This document shows positions 24,779-34,223 of a stretch of 64,000 nucleotides of DNA, one piece after another. Each line of letters starts with the position of its first letter. Position 1 is the first letter of the stretch. Both the position numbers and the translations under genes were made by a program. The notes under the pieces were generated by a model. The model was not told the DNA's origin. It ran no database searches and saw only the letters and a list, made by a program, of their open reading frames with translations. Source of the stretch: an uncultured Bacteroides sp. (GTDB taxonomy: Bacteria > Bacteroidota > Bacteroidia > Bacteroidales > Bacteroidaceae); contig NZ_OY787464.1 in assembly GCF_963678845.1 (NCBI RefSeq), positions 744,001-808,000 on the forward strand. The letters are read 5' to 3'.

Positions 24779-26719
24779 TTACCACTTATTTATCATATTC
24801 TGAACTTCTTCAGTCAAAATATTTGCAAATTCTTCAAATTTCATTGTTCCCTTGTCGCCTTCGCTCTGTTTACGGACAGCTACTTCTCCATTTTCAGCTT
24901 CTTTTTCACCAACAATTAGCATATAAGGAATACGTTTCATTTCATTATCACGGATCTTACGACCTATTTTTTCGTTTCTATCATCAACGATAGCACGAAT
25001 ATCGTTCATATCCAAATACTGTTTTACTTTTTCCGCGTATTCATTAAATTTCTCACTAATAGGAAGGATTGCAACCTGATCTGGTGTAAGCCACAATGGA
25101 AATTTACCACCTGTGTGTTCAATCAGAACAGCTACAAAGCGTTCCATTGAACCGAAAGGTGCACGGTGAATCATCACCGGACGATGTTTTTGGTTATCAT
25201 CTCCGGTATATTCCAGATTAAATCTTTCAGGCAAGTTATAATCCACCTGAATAGTACCAAGCTGCCATTTACGGCCAATTGCGTCACGGACCATGAAGTC
25301 AAGCTTAGGACCATAGAAAGCAGCCTCTCCTAGTTCAACCTTAGCCTTCAATCCTTTTTCTTCACAAGCTTCTATAATTGCACGTTCAGAACGTTCCCAG
25401 TTATCATCACTTCCAATATATTTTTCGCGATTATTAGGATCACGAAGAGATATCTGAGCTTCAAAGTTTTCAAAGTTTAGTGCTTTAAATATAATGAAAA
25501 TAATATCCATTACCTTTAAAAACTCATCCTTAACCTGATCAGGTCTACAGAAAATATGCGCATCATCCTGAGTAAAACTACGTACACGAGTCAGCCCGTG
25601 AAGTTCTCCACTTTGCTCATAGCGATATACAGTACCAAATTCAGCCAATCTTAATGGAAGATCCTTATATGAACGAGGTTTCCATTTATATATTTCACAG
25701 TGGTGAGGACAATTCATTGGTTTCAATAAATATTCCTCTCCTTCTTCCGGGGTATGGATTGGTTGGAAAGAATCCTTTCCGTATTTAGCATAGTGACCGG
25801 AAGTAACATATAATTGCTTATTTCCAATATGTGGAGTCATTACCTGTTGGTAACCAAAACGGCGTTGAATTTTCTTCAAGAAGTCTTCTAAACGAAGTCG
25901 AAGTGCAGTTCCTTTCGGTAACCACATAGGAAGTCCTTTTCCAACCATTTCAGAGAACATGAACAATTCCATCTCTTTACCAATTTTACGATGGTCGCGT
26001 TTTTTTGCTTCTTCAAGTAAAACAAGATATTCATCAAGTAATTTCTTCTTTGGGAAAGTGATTCCGTATATACGAGTCAGCATCTTTTGATCTTCTCTTC
26101 CTCTCCAGTAAGCGCCTGCTACAGATGTTAATTTTATAGCTTTGATATTACCGGTATTCATTAAGTGAGGACCACGGCACAGATCAGTAAAAGCACCTTG
26201 AGTATATGTGGTAATAGTTCCATCTTCAAGTTCAGAAATAAGTTCACATTTATATGTTTCACCTCTTTCACCGAACATCTTTAAAGCATCTTCTTTCTTT
26301 ATATCTGTTCTTACTACAGCTTCTTTCTTTGCTACAAGTTCTGCCATTTTTGCTTCAATTGCAGGAAGATCGCTTTCTTTAATAACAGCTTCTCCGGGAT
26401 CCACATCATAATAGAATCCGTTTTCAATGGCAGGACCTATTCCGAATTGAATACCCGGATATAATTCCTGCAAAGCTTCAGCCAGCAAGTGAGCACTGGT
26501 ATGCCAAAATGCATGTTTTCCTTCTGCATCATCCCACTTATAAAGAACTACAGATGCATCTGTATTTATTGAACGAGCTAAATCATAAGTTTCGCCATTT
26601 ACACCACAGGCAATAACATCCTGCGCCAATCGGCTACTAATACTTTCTGCTATTTGCAGACCATTCACTCCTTCGTTATATTCACGAACGGAGCCATCTG
26701 GAAATGTTATCTTTATCAT
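24779..26719 (-). CDS. thrS: Threonyl-tRNA synthetase
   Basis: The 646-residue class II enzyme has the TGS domain (1-60), the editing domain with HTSAHLLAEAL, the catalytic core (RSFTQDDAHIF, LKPMNCPHHCEIYK, MIHRAPFGSMERF) and the C-terminal anticodon-binding domain. It is the first gene of the thrS-infC-rpmI-rplT operon, with a -7 element 30 bp upstream. No T-box is visible in the short leader. Confidence 0.98.
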   Translation of the reverse strand: MIKITFPDGSVREYNEGVNGLQIAESISSRLAQDVIACGVNGETYDLARSINTDASVVLYKWDDAEGKHAFWHTSAHLLAEALQELYPGIQFGIGPAIENGFYYDVDPGEAVIKESDLPAIEAKMAELVAKKEAVVRTDIKKEDALKMFGERGETYKCELISELEDGTITTYTQGAFTDLCRGPHLMNTGNIKAIKLTSVAGAYWRGREDQKMLTRIYGITFPKKKLLDEYLVLLEEAKKRDHRKIGKEMELFMFSEMVGKGLPMWLPKGTALRLRLEDFLKKIQRRFGYQQVMTPHIGNKQLYVTSGHYAKYGKDSFQPIHTPEEGEEYLLKPMNCPHHCEIYKWKPRSYKDLPLRLAEFGTVYRYEQSGELHGLTRVRSFTQDDAHIFCRPDQVKDEFLKVMDIIFIIFKALNFENFEAQISLRDPNNREKYIGSDDNWERSERAIIEACEEKGLKAKVELGEAAFYGPKLDFMVRDAIGRKWQLGTIQVDYNLPERFNLEYTGDDNQKHRPVMIHRAPFGSMERFVAVLIEHTGGKFPLWLTPDQVAILPISEKFNEYAEKVKQYLDMNDIRAIVDDRNEKIGRKIRDNEMKRIPYMLIVGEKEAENGEVAVRKQSEGDKGTMKFEEFANILTEEVQNMINKW

Positions 26720-26749
26720 ATTGGTTTATATATTTTCCTTTTTGACTTA

Positions 26750-26757
26750 CAAAAGTA
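26750..26757 (-). promoter_or_regulatory. -7 promoter element for thrS-infC-rpmI-rplT
   Basis: The minus strand reads TACTTTTG, fitting TAnnTTTG, 30 bp upstream of the thrS start. Confidence 0.6.
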
Positions 26758-26797
26758 GCTATTTCTTTTAAATTATGCTTATTTTCAAATAAAAATG

Positions 26798-28801
26798 TTA
26801 CTGTTTTTGTTCTGTAAAACGCTTAATTACATTATAAGCAGAAACAATTCCGAGTTCACCAGCCTTACTAAGGTCAGAAATACCCTTTTTATTATTTCCT
26901 GAAAAAATATTCGTAAGCCCTCTATTAAAATATGCTTCTGCAAAATTCGGATCAAGAGAAATAGCCTTATCATAATCAGCTATCGCAGAACGATAATCTT
27001 TCAACGCACAGAGCACATTTCCACGATTATAATAAGCATAAACAAAATCGGGAGCTAGCTGAATAACCTTATCCAAATCTGATTTAACTATATTATATTC
27101 CGGTACCCGTATATCTATTTTATTTGATCCGCTCTTTGCTTCAGTAGCCTCATTCTGTTCTTCAGATTTTTCATATTCCAATTGTTTCCATCTTATTAAT
27201 GAACGATTAAAATAAGCTGGAAAGAATGATGCATTGCAATTTATAGCCTGCGTTAAGTCTTCAATAGAATTAGTAAAGTCTTGCACTAAATAAAAGTCAA
27301 GCGAACGAGCAAAGCGTTTTGTAGCATCATTGGGATGTTTTACAATTTCCGATGTACGTTCGTCGATGGATGCAAAATGAGCTTTAGCCTGTTTTTCGGA
27401 AAGTGGAGCTTCCATATTGGTTATCAGCAATCGTTTAGGCACAGCTCCCGAATTGCTTAAATCATCTATATATTTATGATATTTCAGATCACGCTTTATC
27501 TCACTCGACTTCTCGTAATATGTTAATGCAAACATCGGTTCCAGTCTTATTTCCACATTCTTATCCTGTACTTTTCCACGATATTCACTTTTATACTTCT
27601 GTTCAGCTTCTGAATCGTCGGCAACGACAATCTTGCCATAATTTTCCATGTCCTTATCAGACTTTTTACGTGTTTTATCAGATTTAGTTTTTTTCTTACC
27701 CTTATCCAAACCAAACCTTTTATCAAGTTGAGCTTTCATAACTTTAAATTCATCCAGATCGGCCCCCTTAATATCCCCTATTTTTCGTTTTGCCTCAGCA
27801 CGATTATAATATCCCGCAAGGAAATTAGGATGTTGTTTAATTACTGCCGTATAATCTTTAATGGCACCACGATAATCCCCTGTCTGACTACGAAGAATCC
27901 CCCGATTAAAGATTGCCAACAAATTGTCGGGCTCCATTTTTATAACAAAATTAAAATCATCTATAGCCCGATTATTATCTCCAACCTGAGCACGTAAAAG
28001 CCCACGATTATAGTGGCCAATAAAATTATTAGGATCAACATCCAGTGCTACATCATAATCCTCCATCGCCCCCTGCAGTTTATTCTGATGAAAACGAGCC
28101 AATGCTCTGTTTATGTAGTTACCTGAATTCTTTGTATTAAGATAGGTAGCTTGGTCATAATCGGCTTCAGCATCTTTATATTTGCCTTGTTGCAGCTTAA
28201 TAGAAGCCCGTGAAGACCACACATCAGCATCATATTTATCTACAGTTAATGCTAAATCATAATCTTTCATAGCTCTGATTGTATCCTTCTGTTTCAAAGA
28301 AACTTCCGCCCTCATCAAATAAGCTTTAGTATACTGAGGTGAAAGAGCAATCAGCTTTGATAAATCATGTTCTGCTCCGGTATAGTCATTTTTAGAAATC
28401 TTACAAAGAGCCAGATTGTGCCAAACACCCACGTTTTCGGGATCATAACTCAGTGCTTTAGTATAATCTTCAATAGCACCGTCATATTTATTTTGCTTAA
28501 TGCGGGATAGTCCTCTGATTTGGTACGCATTAACAACAAACGGATTTCGGTCTATTGCAGCCGAACAATCTACTTCTGCTCCCTGATAATCATCCAGATT
28601 TATTTTGGCAAGAGCGCGAAAAAAGTAGGGTTCATACAAGTAAGGTTTTGCGCTTACAACCTGATTAAAGTATTGAATAGAAAGAACATAGTCTTCAAAA
28701 TACAGTGCATTTCGACCTATAGCCATTACTCGTTCTGTGTTGATTTGAGCAGAAACAACAGCCGGAAATAACAAAAGGTAAATTATAAATCTCTTTATCA
28801 T
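26798..28801 (-). CDS. Secreted TPR-repeat protein
   Basis: The 667-residue protein has a signal peptide (about 1-18, ending VVSAQ) and about ten tetratricopeptide repeats in residues 30-340, such as AIEDYTKALSYDPENVGVWH. A Lys-rich linker near 365-385 (KGKKKTKSDKTRKK) follows, then an unrecognised segment, and two or more further repeats at 490-650. It should be a periplasmic or envelope scaffold; partners are unknown. It has its own promoter at 28826-28833. Confidence 0.85.
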   Translation of the reverse strand: MIKRFIIYLLLFPAVVSAQINTERVMAIGRNALYFEDYVLSIQYFNQVVSAKPYLYEPYFFRALAKINLDDYQGAEVDCSAAIDRNPFVVNAYQIRGLSRIKQNKYDGAIEDYTKALSYDPENVGVWHNLALCKISKNDYTGAEHDLSKLIALSPQYTKAYLMRAEVSLKQKDTIRAMKDYDLALTVDKYDADVWSSRASIKLQQGKYKDAEADYDQATYLNTKNSGNYINRALARFHQNKLQGAMEDYDVALDVDPNNFIGHYNRGLLRAQVGDNNRAIDDFNFVIKMEPDNLLAIFNRGILRSQTGDYRGAIKDYTAVIKQHPNFLAGYYNRAEAKRKIGDIKGADLDEFKVMKAQLDKRFGLDKGKKKTKSDKTRKKSDKDMENYGKIVVADDSEAEQKYKSEYRGKVQDKNVEIRLEPMFALTYYEKSSEIKRDLKYHKYIDDLSNSGAVPKRLLITNMEAPLSEKQAKAHFASIDERTSEIVKHPNDATKRFARSLDFYLVQDFTNSIEDLTQAINCNASFFPAYFNRSLIRWKQLEYEKSEEQNEATEAKSGSNKIDIRVPEYNIVKSDLDKVIQLAPDFVYAYYNRGNVLCALKDYRSAIADYDKAISLDPNFAEAYFNRGLTNIFSGNNKKGISDLSKAGELGIVSAYNVIKRFTEQKQ

Positions 28802-28825
28802 CTTTTATTTAATATAAGGGCGGAG

Positions 28826-28833
28826 CAAAAGTA
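28826..28833 (-). promoter_or_regulatory. -7 promoter element for the TPR protein
   Basis: The minus strand reads TACTTTTG, fitting TAnnTTTG, 25 bp upstream of the start codon at 28801. Confidence 0.55.
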
Positions 28834-28989
28834 ATGATTTCGATTGAAGAAACAACGCTTACATTTCTTTTTTCAAGGGAAAAATAGTTTATAATTATTA
28901 AATAATATTTCTGAATGATAAGCCAATATAGCCTCTGGCATTTTAATTTAAGCTAAACAAGAAAAAAAGTTTTGACCCGCCAAAAAACA

Positions 28990-29032
28990 GAAAGGCTTAC
29001 TCTTTGATTTAAACACATAGAGTAAGCCTTTC
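28990..29032 (-). terminator. Terminator after def
   Basis: A 14-bp perfect stem (arm GAAAGGCTTACTCT) with a 15-base loop, and a T6 tract on the minus strand, 31 bp past the def stop codon. Confidence 0.7.
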
Positions 29033-29063
29033 CAAAAAGACTATTTTAAAGATTATAAAATAT

Positions 29064-29618
29064 CTACTTAACAGTTTTAACTTTGTACGAACATCTTGCT
29101 TTTCCTTTTAGCATAGCATTTAATTTCCCCTTAATCATTTGTTTACGTAGAGGAGAAAGGTTATCAATAAACAGTCCTCCTTCTAAGTGTTCAAATTCGT
29201 GCTGCATTACACGAGCAAGATAGCCTTCAACATATTCGTCATGCTCCACAAAGTTCTCATCCATATATTTCACATGAATTTTATTCGATCTATTTACAGC
29301 CTCATGAATACCTGGTAAACTTAGGCAACCTTCTTCCATAGAAACCATTTCACCCTCATTTTCAAGAATGTGTGCATTAATATATGCTTTACTGAAATCT
29401 TTATATTCAGGGATATCTTCCGAAAGAACATCCAGATTAATCACAACAACACGGATAGAAAGTCCAATCTGAGGAGCAGCTAATCCCACGCCTTCGGCTC
29501 TATCCATTGTATCAAACATATTTTCAATCAGCTCTTTTAAGTTTGGGTACTCAGGGGTAATATCCTCTGCTACTTTTCTTAAAACCGGCTGTCCATATAC
29601 ATAAATCGGTAAAATCAT
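29064..29618 (-). CDS. def: Peptide deformylase
   Basis: The 184-residue enzyme has all three motifs: GVGLAAPQIG (43-52), EEGCLSLPG (96-103; metal ligand Cys98) and QHEFEHLEG (139-147; metal ligands His140 and His144, catalytic Glu141). It removes the formyl group from nascent proteins. It lies 44 bp after ruvX in the same operon. Confidence 0.97.
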   Translation of the reverse strand: MILPIYVYGQPVLRKVAEDITPEYPNLKELIENMFDTMDRAEGVGLAAPQIGLSIRVVVINLDVLSEDIPEYKDFSKAYINAHILENEGEMVSMEEGCLSLPGIHEAVNRSNKIHVKYMDENFVEHDEYVEGYLARVMQHEFEHLEGGLFIDNLSPLRKQMIKGKLNAMLKGKARCSYKVKTVK

Positions 29619-29662
29619 TATTATACTATATTACTTTGATAAATTATTCTTTTTAAATTTTA

Positions 29663-30076
29663 CTATCTTCTGCTCTCCATATAAGATTGCAGAATAATCG
29701 TTGCACTAACTTCATCAACAAGTTCTTTACTTTGTCTATCCTTTTTCTTTAGACCCGCCTCTAACATTGTGCGATGTGCCAATACCGAAGTAAAGCGTTC
29801 GTCAACATACTCCACCGGTATATCAGGTAGGATCTTCTTTAAACGCTGCACAAACGGTTTTATATAATTCATGCTTTCGGACAATTCATTATTTAGCTGC
29901 TTCGGAAGTCCTATCAATATTAAATCAACCGGTTCTTTAGCCACATATTGAACCAAAAAATCAGGCAAAGTATGACTGGGAACAGTAGTTAAACCGTTTG
30001 CAATAATTTGCAAAATATCAGTCACAGCTATACCGGTCCGCTTTCTTCCATAATCAAGTGCAAGTATTCTTCCCAT
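29663..30076 (-). CDS. ruvX: Holliday junction resolvase-like protein RuvX (YqgF)
   Basis: The 137-residue RNase H-fold protein has the first catalytic Asp in RILALDYGRKRTGIAVTD, GLPKQLNNELSE, and the later VDERFTS and VDEVSATIILQ acidic motifs. It is implicated in pre-16S rRNA 5' end maturation. An ATG at 30097 is in frame, but the -7 element at 30087-30094 lies inside that extension, so I chose 30076 (MGRILALDYG). Confidence 0.93.
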   Translation of the reverse strand: MGRILALDYGRKRTGIAVTDILQIIANGLTTVPSHTLPDFLVQYVAKEPVDLILIGLPKQLNNELSESMNYIKPFVQRLKKILPDIPVEYVDERFTSVLAHRTMLEAGLKKKDRQSKELVDEVSATIILQSYMESRR

Positions 30077-30086
30077 ATTTAGAGTG

Positions 30087-30094
30087 CAAAAATA
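30087..30094 (-). promoter_or_regulatory. -7 promoter element for ruvX-def
   Basis: The minus strand reads TATTTTTG, fitting TAnnTTTG. It ends 10 bp before the chosen ruvX start, leaving a leader of only a few bases. Confidence 0.5.
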
Positions 30095-30265
30095 CAACTT
30101 AAATTATTATATAAGCAATTACTAAACAAAAAACGATAAAAAAGTGTTGTAATTATGTATAAAAACAATATAAATTAAATAATAAAAGCATCCACTAAAA
30201 TTAATTATAGTTCTAAAATACAAATTATAATAGAATCTTGAGTGTCAACCTTTAAAATGAATAAT

Positions 30266-31375
30266 ATGAAAAAGTTTATTTTATTAATAGTAGCTACATT
30301 AATTGCTGCTATTTGCTACTCCCAGGAACATGAAAAAGCCTTAAAACAATATGGATTCTGGGATAATTGGTTTTTGCAAGGACAAGCTGGCGTTTCTTAC
30401 ACTTTCAGTGAGTGCCAAAGAGAAACATCAGTATTTGATTTGCTTGCTCCACATCTGGCAATATCTGTAGGAAAATACTTTAATCCGGAAACCGGAGCAC
30501 GTATACAATTAAGTGGTTGGCAATCTAAAACATACCTTCCCAATGGTGACTACGTATATAACGTTAATTATTTATCAGCAAACCTGGATGGATTACTCAA
30601 CATGACTAATGTTTTTCTAGGTTACAAAGAAAATAGAACATTTAATTTATATGGAATCCTTGGACTTGGATATTCTCACACTTACAAAAACAGTGATGAA
30701 AATATATCGAAATCCTACTATCTTGTTCCCCGAACTGGTTTGTTGGCCGATTTCCGTATAAATAAGGCTTTAAGCTTTAACCTTGAAACAAATGTAGATA
30801 TATATGATGATGACTTTAACGGAATAAGATATGGTAACAAATACGATTGCAATCTAAATATTCTGGCAGGTCTTACTTACAAATTTAAAGAAAGAGGTTT
30901 TGCGTTAGTTGACGTTGCCGATCCAGCATTGATCCAATCATTGAACGATCAAATCAATGCACAAAGAGAAGAAATAGCCAAGTATAAAGACTGTTGCGAG
31001 AAAAAGCAAGTAATACCAGAACCTGTTATTAAAGAAATTATTAAAGAAGTGCCATGGAATGCAATTATTCTATTCCGTTTTGATAAATCTGTTATTGACT
31101 CGAGTCAGGAGCTGAATTTATATTATGTAGCTCAATATCTAAAAGAACATCCGGATGCAAGAATAACAATTGCTAGCTACTGCGACGCAAAGACTGGCAG
31201 CCCTGAATATAATCAAAAATTATCTGAAAGGCGTTCAGCAGCTGTCGCAAAAGCATTAACTGAAAAATATGGAATATCATCTGATCGTTTCAACATTATG
31301 AATAACGGAGATAAAGTACAACCATTCCCTAATAATAATCCATGGAATCGTGTAGTTATTTTCAGATCCAATTAA
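30266..31375 (+). CDS. OmpA-family outer membrane protein
   Basis: The 369-residue protein has a signal peptide (MKKFILLIVATLIAAICYSQ), an N-terminal beta-barrel of about 190 residues with alternating strands, a short coiled linker with a Cys pair (KDCCEKK), and a C-terminal OmpA peptidoglycan-binding domain (ILFRFDKSVID, then ITIASYCDAKTGSPEYNQKLS and RRSAAVAKAL). It anchors the outer membrane to peptidoglycan. In-frame starts exist at 30242 (GTG) and 30257 (ATG); 30266 gives the standard signal peptide. No -7 element is obvious in the 190-bp gap. Confidence 0.92.
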   Translation: MKKFILLIVATLIAAICYSQEHEKALKQYGFWDNWFLQGQAGVSYTFSECQRETSVFDLLAPHLAISVGKYFNPETGARIQLSGWQSKTYLPNGDYVYNVNYLSANLDGLLNMTNVFLGYKENRTFNLYGILGLGYSHTYKNSDENISKSYYLVPRTGLLADFRINKALSFNLETNVDIYDDDFNGIRYGNKYDCNLNILAGLTYKFKERGFALVDVADPALIQSLNDQINAQREEIAKYKDCCEKKQVIPEPVIKEIIKEVPWNAIILFRFDKSVIDSSQELNLYYVAQYLKEHPDARITIASYCDAKTGSPEYNQKLSERRSAAVAKALTEKYGISSDRFNIMNNGDKVQPFPNNNPWNRVVIFRSN

Positions 31376-31400
31376 AATAAAATATAACGGTGATTTATAT

Positions 31401-31439
31401 AAAAAGAGGAATGAGATATGTAGATTCATTCCTCTTTTT
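31401..31439 (+). terminator. Terminator after the OmpA-family gene
   Basis: A 14-bp perfect stem (arm AAAAAGAGGAATGA) with a T5 tail, 25 bp after the stop codon. Confidence 0.7.
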
Positions 31440-31486
31440 CTTTGAAAAAACATGCAATACGGATAACAACAAAACAAAATATGTGC

Positions 31487-31494
31487 TAATTTTG
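31487..31494 (+). promoter_or_regulatory. -7 promoter element for tRNA-Ser
   Basis: TAATTTTG fits TAnnTTTG, 11 bp before the tRNA 5' end. Confidence 0.55.
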
Positions 31495-31505
31495 CCAGCA
31501 TAAAA

Positions 31506-31593
31506 GGAAGATTGCCAGAGTGAACGATCGGGGCGGACTCGAAATCCGTTGAACCTTTTTAAGGTTCCGGGGGTTTGAATCCCTCATCTTCCG
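31506..31593 (+). tRNA. tRNA-Ser (anticodon CGA)
   Basis: An 88-nt class II tRNA: acceptor GGAAGAT/ATCTTCC, anticodon stem GCGGA/TCCGT with loop CTCGAAA giving CGA, a long variable arm (GAACCTTTTTAAGGTTC) and T-loop TTTGAAT. It reads UCG codons. CCA is not encoded. Confidence 0.96.
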
Positions 31594-31771
31594 CAAAAAG
31601 AGCTTTAAACAGCTATTAATAAAGAAATTAATTCCATATAATTCAACACACTACAGAATTCTTTATTAATTTCAACCATACAATTTTGTATACACATTAG
31701 TCTTACCCAGACTAGCCTTTATTGCAGTCTTCACATCTCATAAAAAAATTAGCGAACAACAATAAACACAA

Positions 31772-31824
31772 AAGGCAAGAACTTCACAGTTCCTGCCTTC
31801 AAACGTAGAATTAATGCTTCTACG
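31772..31824 (-). terminator. Terminator hairpins after the SPOR lipoprotein gene
   Basis: Two small hairpins: 31772-31799 (12-bp arms AAGGCAAGAACT with one mismatch, 4-base loop, T-rich on the minus side) and 31804-31824 (7-bp CGTAGAA arms). They lie just past the stop codon at 31842. The rest of 31594-31841 shows nothing. Confidence 0.55.
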
Positions 31825-31841
31825 TATATTAAAAAGATTTA

Positions 31842-32342
31842 TCAAAATACTCTATGAAGAATCCAGGCTCCCTGGAAATCTTTTCTATTTGGGTACTTAG
31901 CCTTAAATGCATCTCTTGCTTCTGCTGCAGAATTTCTATCAGCAAAAGTACTGATAATAACACGATACATATTTGTATCTGGGTTAAGAGCAATAACAGA
32001 TTTATAACCAGCGCTGATCATATCTTCCTGTAAAGCTTCTGCATTAGCTTTTGTCTGGAAGCTACCACATACAACACTATAGTCCAATAAAGTACCGTTA
32101 CCCTGAACTGTAACTCTTTCCTGACGTACACCATTGTTTGCTGATGCTGTTGTTGTTGATTTCTTCACAATTGGAACATCAGCAACAGGAGCTACTTCTA
32201 CAGGTTCTGTTACTTTTGGCTCAGCAAGTTCTTGTTGTTTTGCCTTTTCATACGCTTTTTTGTAAGCACTTTCACCTGATTTACATGAAGTAAACGCAAG
32301 AACGATACATAAACCCGTTCCTAATACTGCTAATTTTTTCAT
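31842..32342 (-). CDS. SPOR-domain lipoprotein
   Basis: The 166-residue protein has a lipoprotein signal with Cys20 (AFTSCKSG), a Pro/Val-rich linker, and a C-terminal SPOR domain (about 85-166: YSVVCGSFQTKANAEAL, YRVIISTFADRNSA). SPOR domains bind denuded glycan strands at the division septum. It lies 33 bp after the next lipoprotein gene and is probably in the same leftward transcript. Confidence 0.9.
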   Translation of the reverse strand: MKKLAVLGTGLCIVLAFTSCKSGESAYKKAYEKAKQQELAEPKVTEPVEVAPVADVPIVKKSTTTASANNGVRQERVTVQGNGTLLDYSVVCGSFQTKANAEALQEDMISAGYKSVIALNPDTNMYRVIISTFADRNSAAEARDAFKAKYPNRKDFQGAWILHRVF

Positions 32343-32375
32343 AATTTATTTTCTGTTTTAATTAATAATTTCAGG

Positions 32376-32780
32376 TTAATATTTTCTGAATATTGATTTT
32401 TCTCCGTTATAATTTAATTGTAAAACCGAGGATGAGAGTTCGTCCACATGAAACACCCTTTTGCCATCTTTCCAATTCAGATAACGTTCATAAACCGGAC
32501 CAGTTGTCGATTCCGGCAGAACTGTTATCACCAATTCACTTTCATTAAAGGAATAATTTCCAAAAATAGTTGTATAACTCCCATCCGAAAGTAAACAGAT
32601 TGCCGAGTATGAGCCTTTCATAAAATTATAGAACACACTATCTTCACGCTGCACTGTACCATCCACATGTTCAAACCGCCGTAGTTGCCATTTGTTTTCC
32701 AGAAGAGACTCTTCATCTGAACAAGAAGATGTCAAAGTAATCAACAGAGCAAAGAACAATATGTTCAAAGCCTTTCTCAT
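32376..32780 (-). CDS. Small lipocalin-like lipoprotein
   Basis: The 134-residue protein has a lipoprotein signal with Cys20 (TSSCSDEE) and a compact beta-rich domain (LENKWQLRRFEHVDG, DGSYTTIFGNYSF) of the lipocalin-like type common in Bacteroides. Its start overlaps the SDR stop by 4 bp (ATGA), so translation is coupled. Function unknown. Confidence 0.7.
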   Translation of the reverse strand: MRKALNILFFALLITLTSSCSDEESLLENKWQLRRFEHVDGTVQREDSVFYNFMKGSYSAICLLSDGSYTTIFGNYSFNESELVITVLPESTTGPVYERYLNWKDGKRVFHVDELSSSVLQLNYNGEKSIFRKY

Positions 32781-33547
32781 GCTTCAGTTTTTTTATAAGA
32801 AATAGTTCCTGTTGCCTGATTTGTAGGCATAATAAGAACTTCAGCTATCTGAATATGTTCAGGTGCAGAGGCTGCAAAATAAATTGTCTCAGCAATATCC
32901 GCTCCTGTCAGAGGTTTTATTCCTTTATAGAAATTATCGGCCTTCACCTTATCTCCACGAAAACGAACAACCGAGAAATTAGTTTCTACCATACCCGGCT
33001 TTATATTTGTTACTCTTAAAGGAGTATCAACAAGATCAATACGCAATCCGTCGGACAATGCTTTTACCGCAGCTTTTGTAGCACAATAAACGCTTCCTCC
33101 CGGATAAGCTGCATCACCAGCTATTGACCCTATATTAATAATGTGACCTTTACCTCGTTTCACCATTCCCGGAGTAACCATTCTGGTTATTGACAGTAAT
33201 GCTCTGATATTGGTATCAATCATAACATCCCATTCGTCAAGATCACCCTGATATTCTTTATCCACACCAAAAACAAGTCCGGCATTATTAATAAGAACAT
33301 CAATATTCTGCCATTTTCCAGTTAAAGAAGCCAATGCTTCGGCTGCAGCATTTCGGTCGCGAACATCAAAAACCAGAGGAAGAACTTCAATTCCATATTT
33401 CTTCTCTAATTCATCCTTTAGCTGAAGAAGTTTACTTTCATTGCGTCCGTTAAGAATAAGATCAGATCCTTTAGATGCAAATTTACGTGCACATCCCTCA
33501 CCTATTCCGCTTGTTGATCCTGTTATAAAGATAATCTTATTTTCCAT
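32777..33547 (-). CDS. Short-chain dehydrogenase/reductase (YdfG-like)
   Basis: The 256-residue classical SDR has the cofactor motif TGSTSGIGEG (10-19), NNAG near residue 87, the catalytic Ser of INIGSIAGDAAY and YCATK (Tyr-x-x-x-Lys). R/N after strand 2 (NGRNESK) suggests NADP. The sequence style is that of YdfG-type 3-hydroxy acid or serine dehydrogenases; the true substrate is unknown. It sits between the HU-like gene and the lipoprotein. Confidence 0.88.
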   Translation of the reverse strand: MENKIIFITGSTSGIGEGCARKFASKGSDLILNGRNESKLLQLKDELEKKYGIEVLPLVFDVRDRNAAAEALASLTGKWQNIDVLINNAGLVFGVDKEYQGDLDEWDVMIDTNIRALLSITRMVTPGMVKRGKGHIINIGSIAGDAAYPGGSVYCATKAAVKALSDGLRIDLVDTPLRVTNIKPGMVETNFSVVRFRGDKVKADNFYKGIKPLTGADIAETIYFAASAPEHIQIAEVLIMPTNQATGTISYKKTEA

Positions 33548-33563
33548 TTCTTTTATAAATTAA

Positions 33564-33956
33564 TTACTTCTTTCCAGAAACCCTTTCAAACTTAGACGTC
33601 TTCATTGTTGTCTTAAGTCTTACAGAAGGCCGAAAATTTATATTTTTCACTTTAACCGACTGCCCACGAATCTCTTCACTATCTTGAACAGTACGTGATT
33701 CGGCCGAAACAGAAAAAGTTCCCAGCTCGTCAATGCTAACATTATAACCATCCTGAAGTTTATCTTCAATGGTTTGCGCAAGCGCCTCAATAGCCGCTTT
33801 CATATCGGCAACATTCAGAGAGCACTTCTCAGAAATTGCCTTACACAATTCACGGGTATCAATTGTGCCTTTAGTAACCACTTGTGCATAAAATCCTTGT
33901 TTAGGATTCTCACTAATGTTGTCGCGCATGGGCGTTAATCTGTATTGAATACTCAT
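33564..33956 (-). CDS. HU-related histone-like DNA-binding protein
   Basis: The 130-residue protein has the HU/IHF fold with the Bacteroidota-specific N-terminal extension (QYRLTPMRDNISENPKQGFYAQ), then an HU-like dimer core and the DNA-binding arm (FRPSVRLKTTM). It belongs to the HU-related family typical of Bacteroidales. It lies 16 bp upstream of the SDR gene. The 22-bp-phased array at 34004-34078 lies 48 bp upstream of its start codon. Confidence 0.88.
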   Translation of the reverse strand: MSIQYRLTPMRDNISENPKQGFYAQVVTKGTIDTRELCKAISEKCSLNVADMKAAIEALAQTIEDKLQDGYNVSIDELGTFSVSAESRTVQDSEEIRGQSVKVKNINFRPSVRLKTTMKTSKFERVSGKK

Positions 33957-34003
33957 ATATCTAAATATTTAAGTTATTACTTCATAGGATATAGACAAAA
34001 AGG

Positions 34004-34078
34004 TCTAGACCAATTTATAAGAAAGTATAGAGTATTTTTAAATAAAATCTAGAGACTTTCAAAAATAGGTGTAGAGCA
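34004..34078. repeat. Four 22-bp-phased TNTAGA sites
   Basis: Nonamers TCTAGACCA, TATAGAGTA, TCTAGAGAC and TGTAGAGCA begin at 34004, 34026, 34048 and 34070, exactly 22 bp apart; the first is embedded in the palindrome GGTCTAGACC (34002-34011). The array lies between the divergent HU-like gene (start 33956) and the helicase promoter (34171-34178). It shares period, copy number and core with the arrays at 102-176 and 17568-17642. Confidence 0.65.
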
Positions 34079-34170
34079 AAGATATTATATAATTAAATAT
34101 ACAGAGTTAAGTTTTTAGTTAAATAACCTTAACTATTCAAGATTTTTCCCAATCACCCACTACTTTGGCG

Positions 34171-34178
34171 TATCTTTG
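34171..34178 (+). promoter_or_regulatory. -7 promoter element for the DEAD-box helicase
   Basis: TATCTTTG fits TAnnTTTG, 45 bp before the ATG at 34224. Confidence 0.6.
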
Positions 34179-34223
34179 CACAATTAATATATACCAGCCG
34201 CGAGGCTACTTCAATTATTTTAA

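Noticed and set aside
26720..26797. T-box or other riboswitch before thrS
   Set aside because: The leader from the -7 element is only about 25 bases, too short for any known riboswitch.
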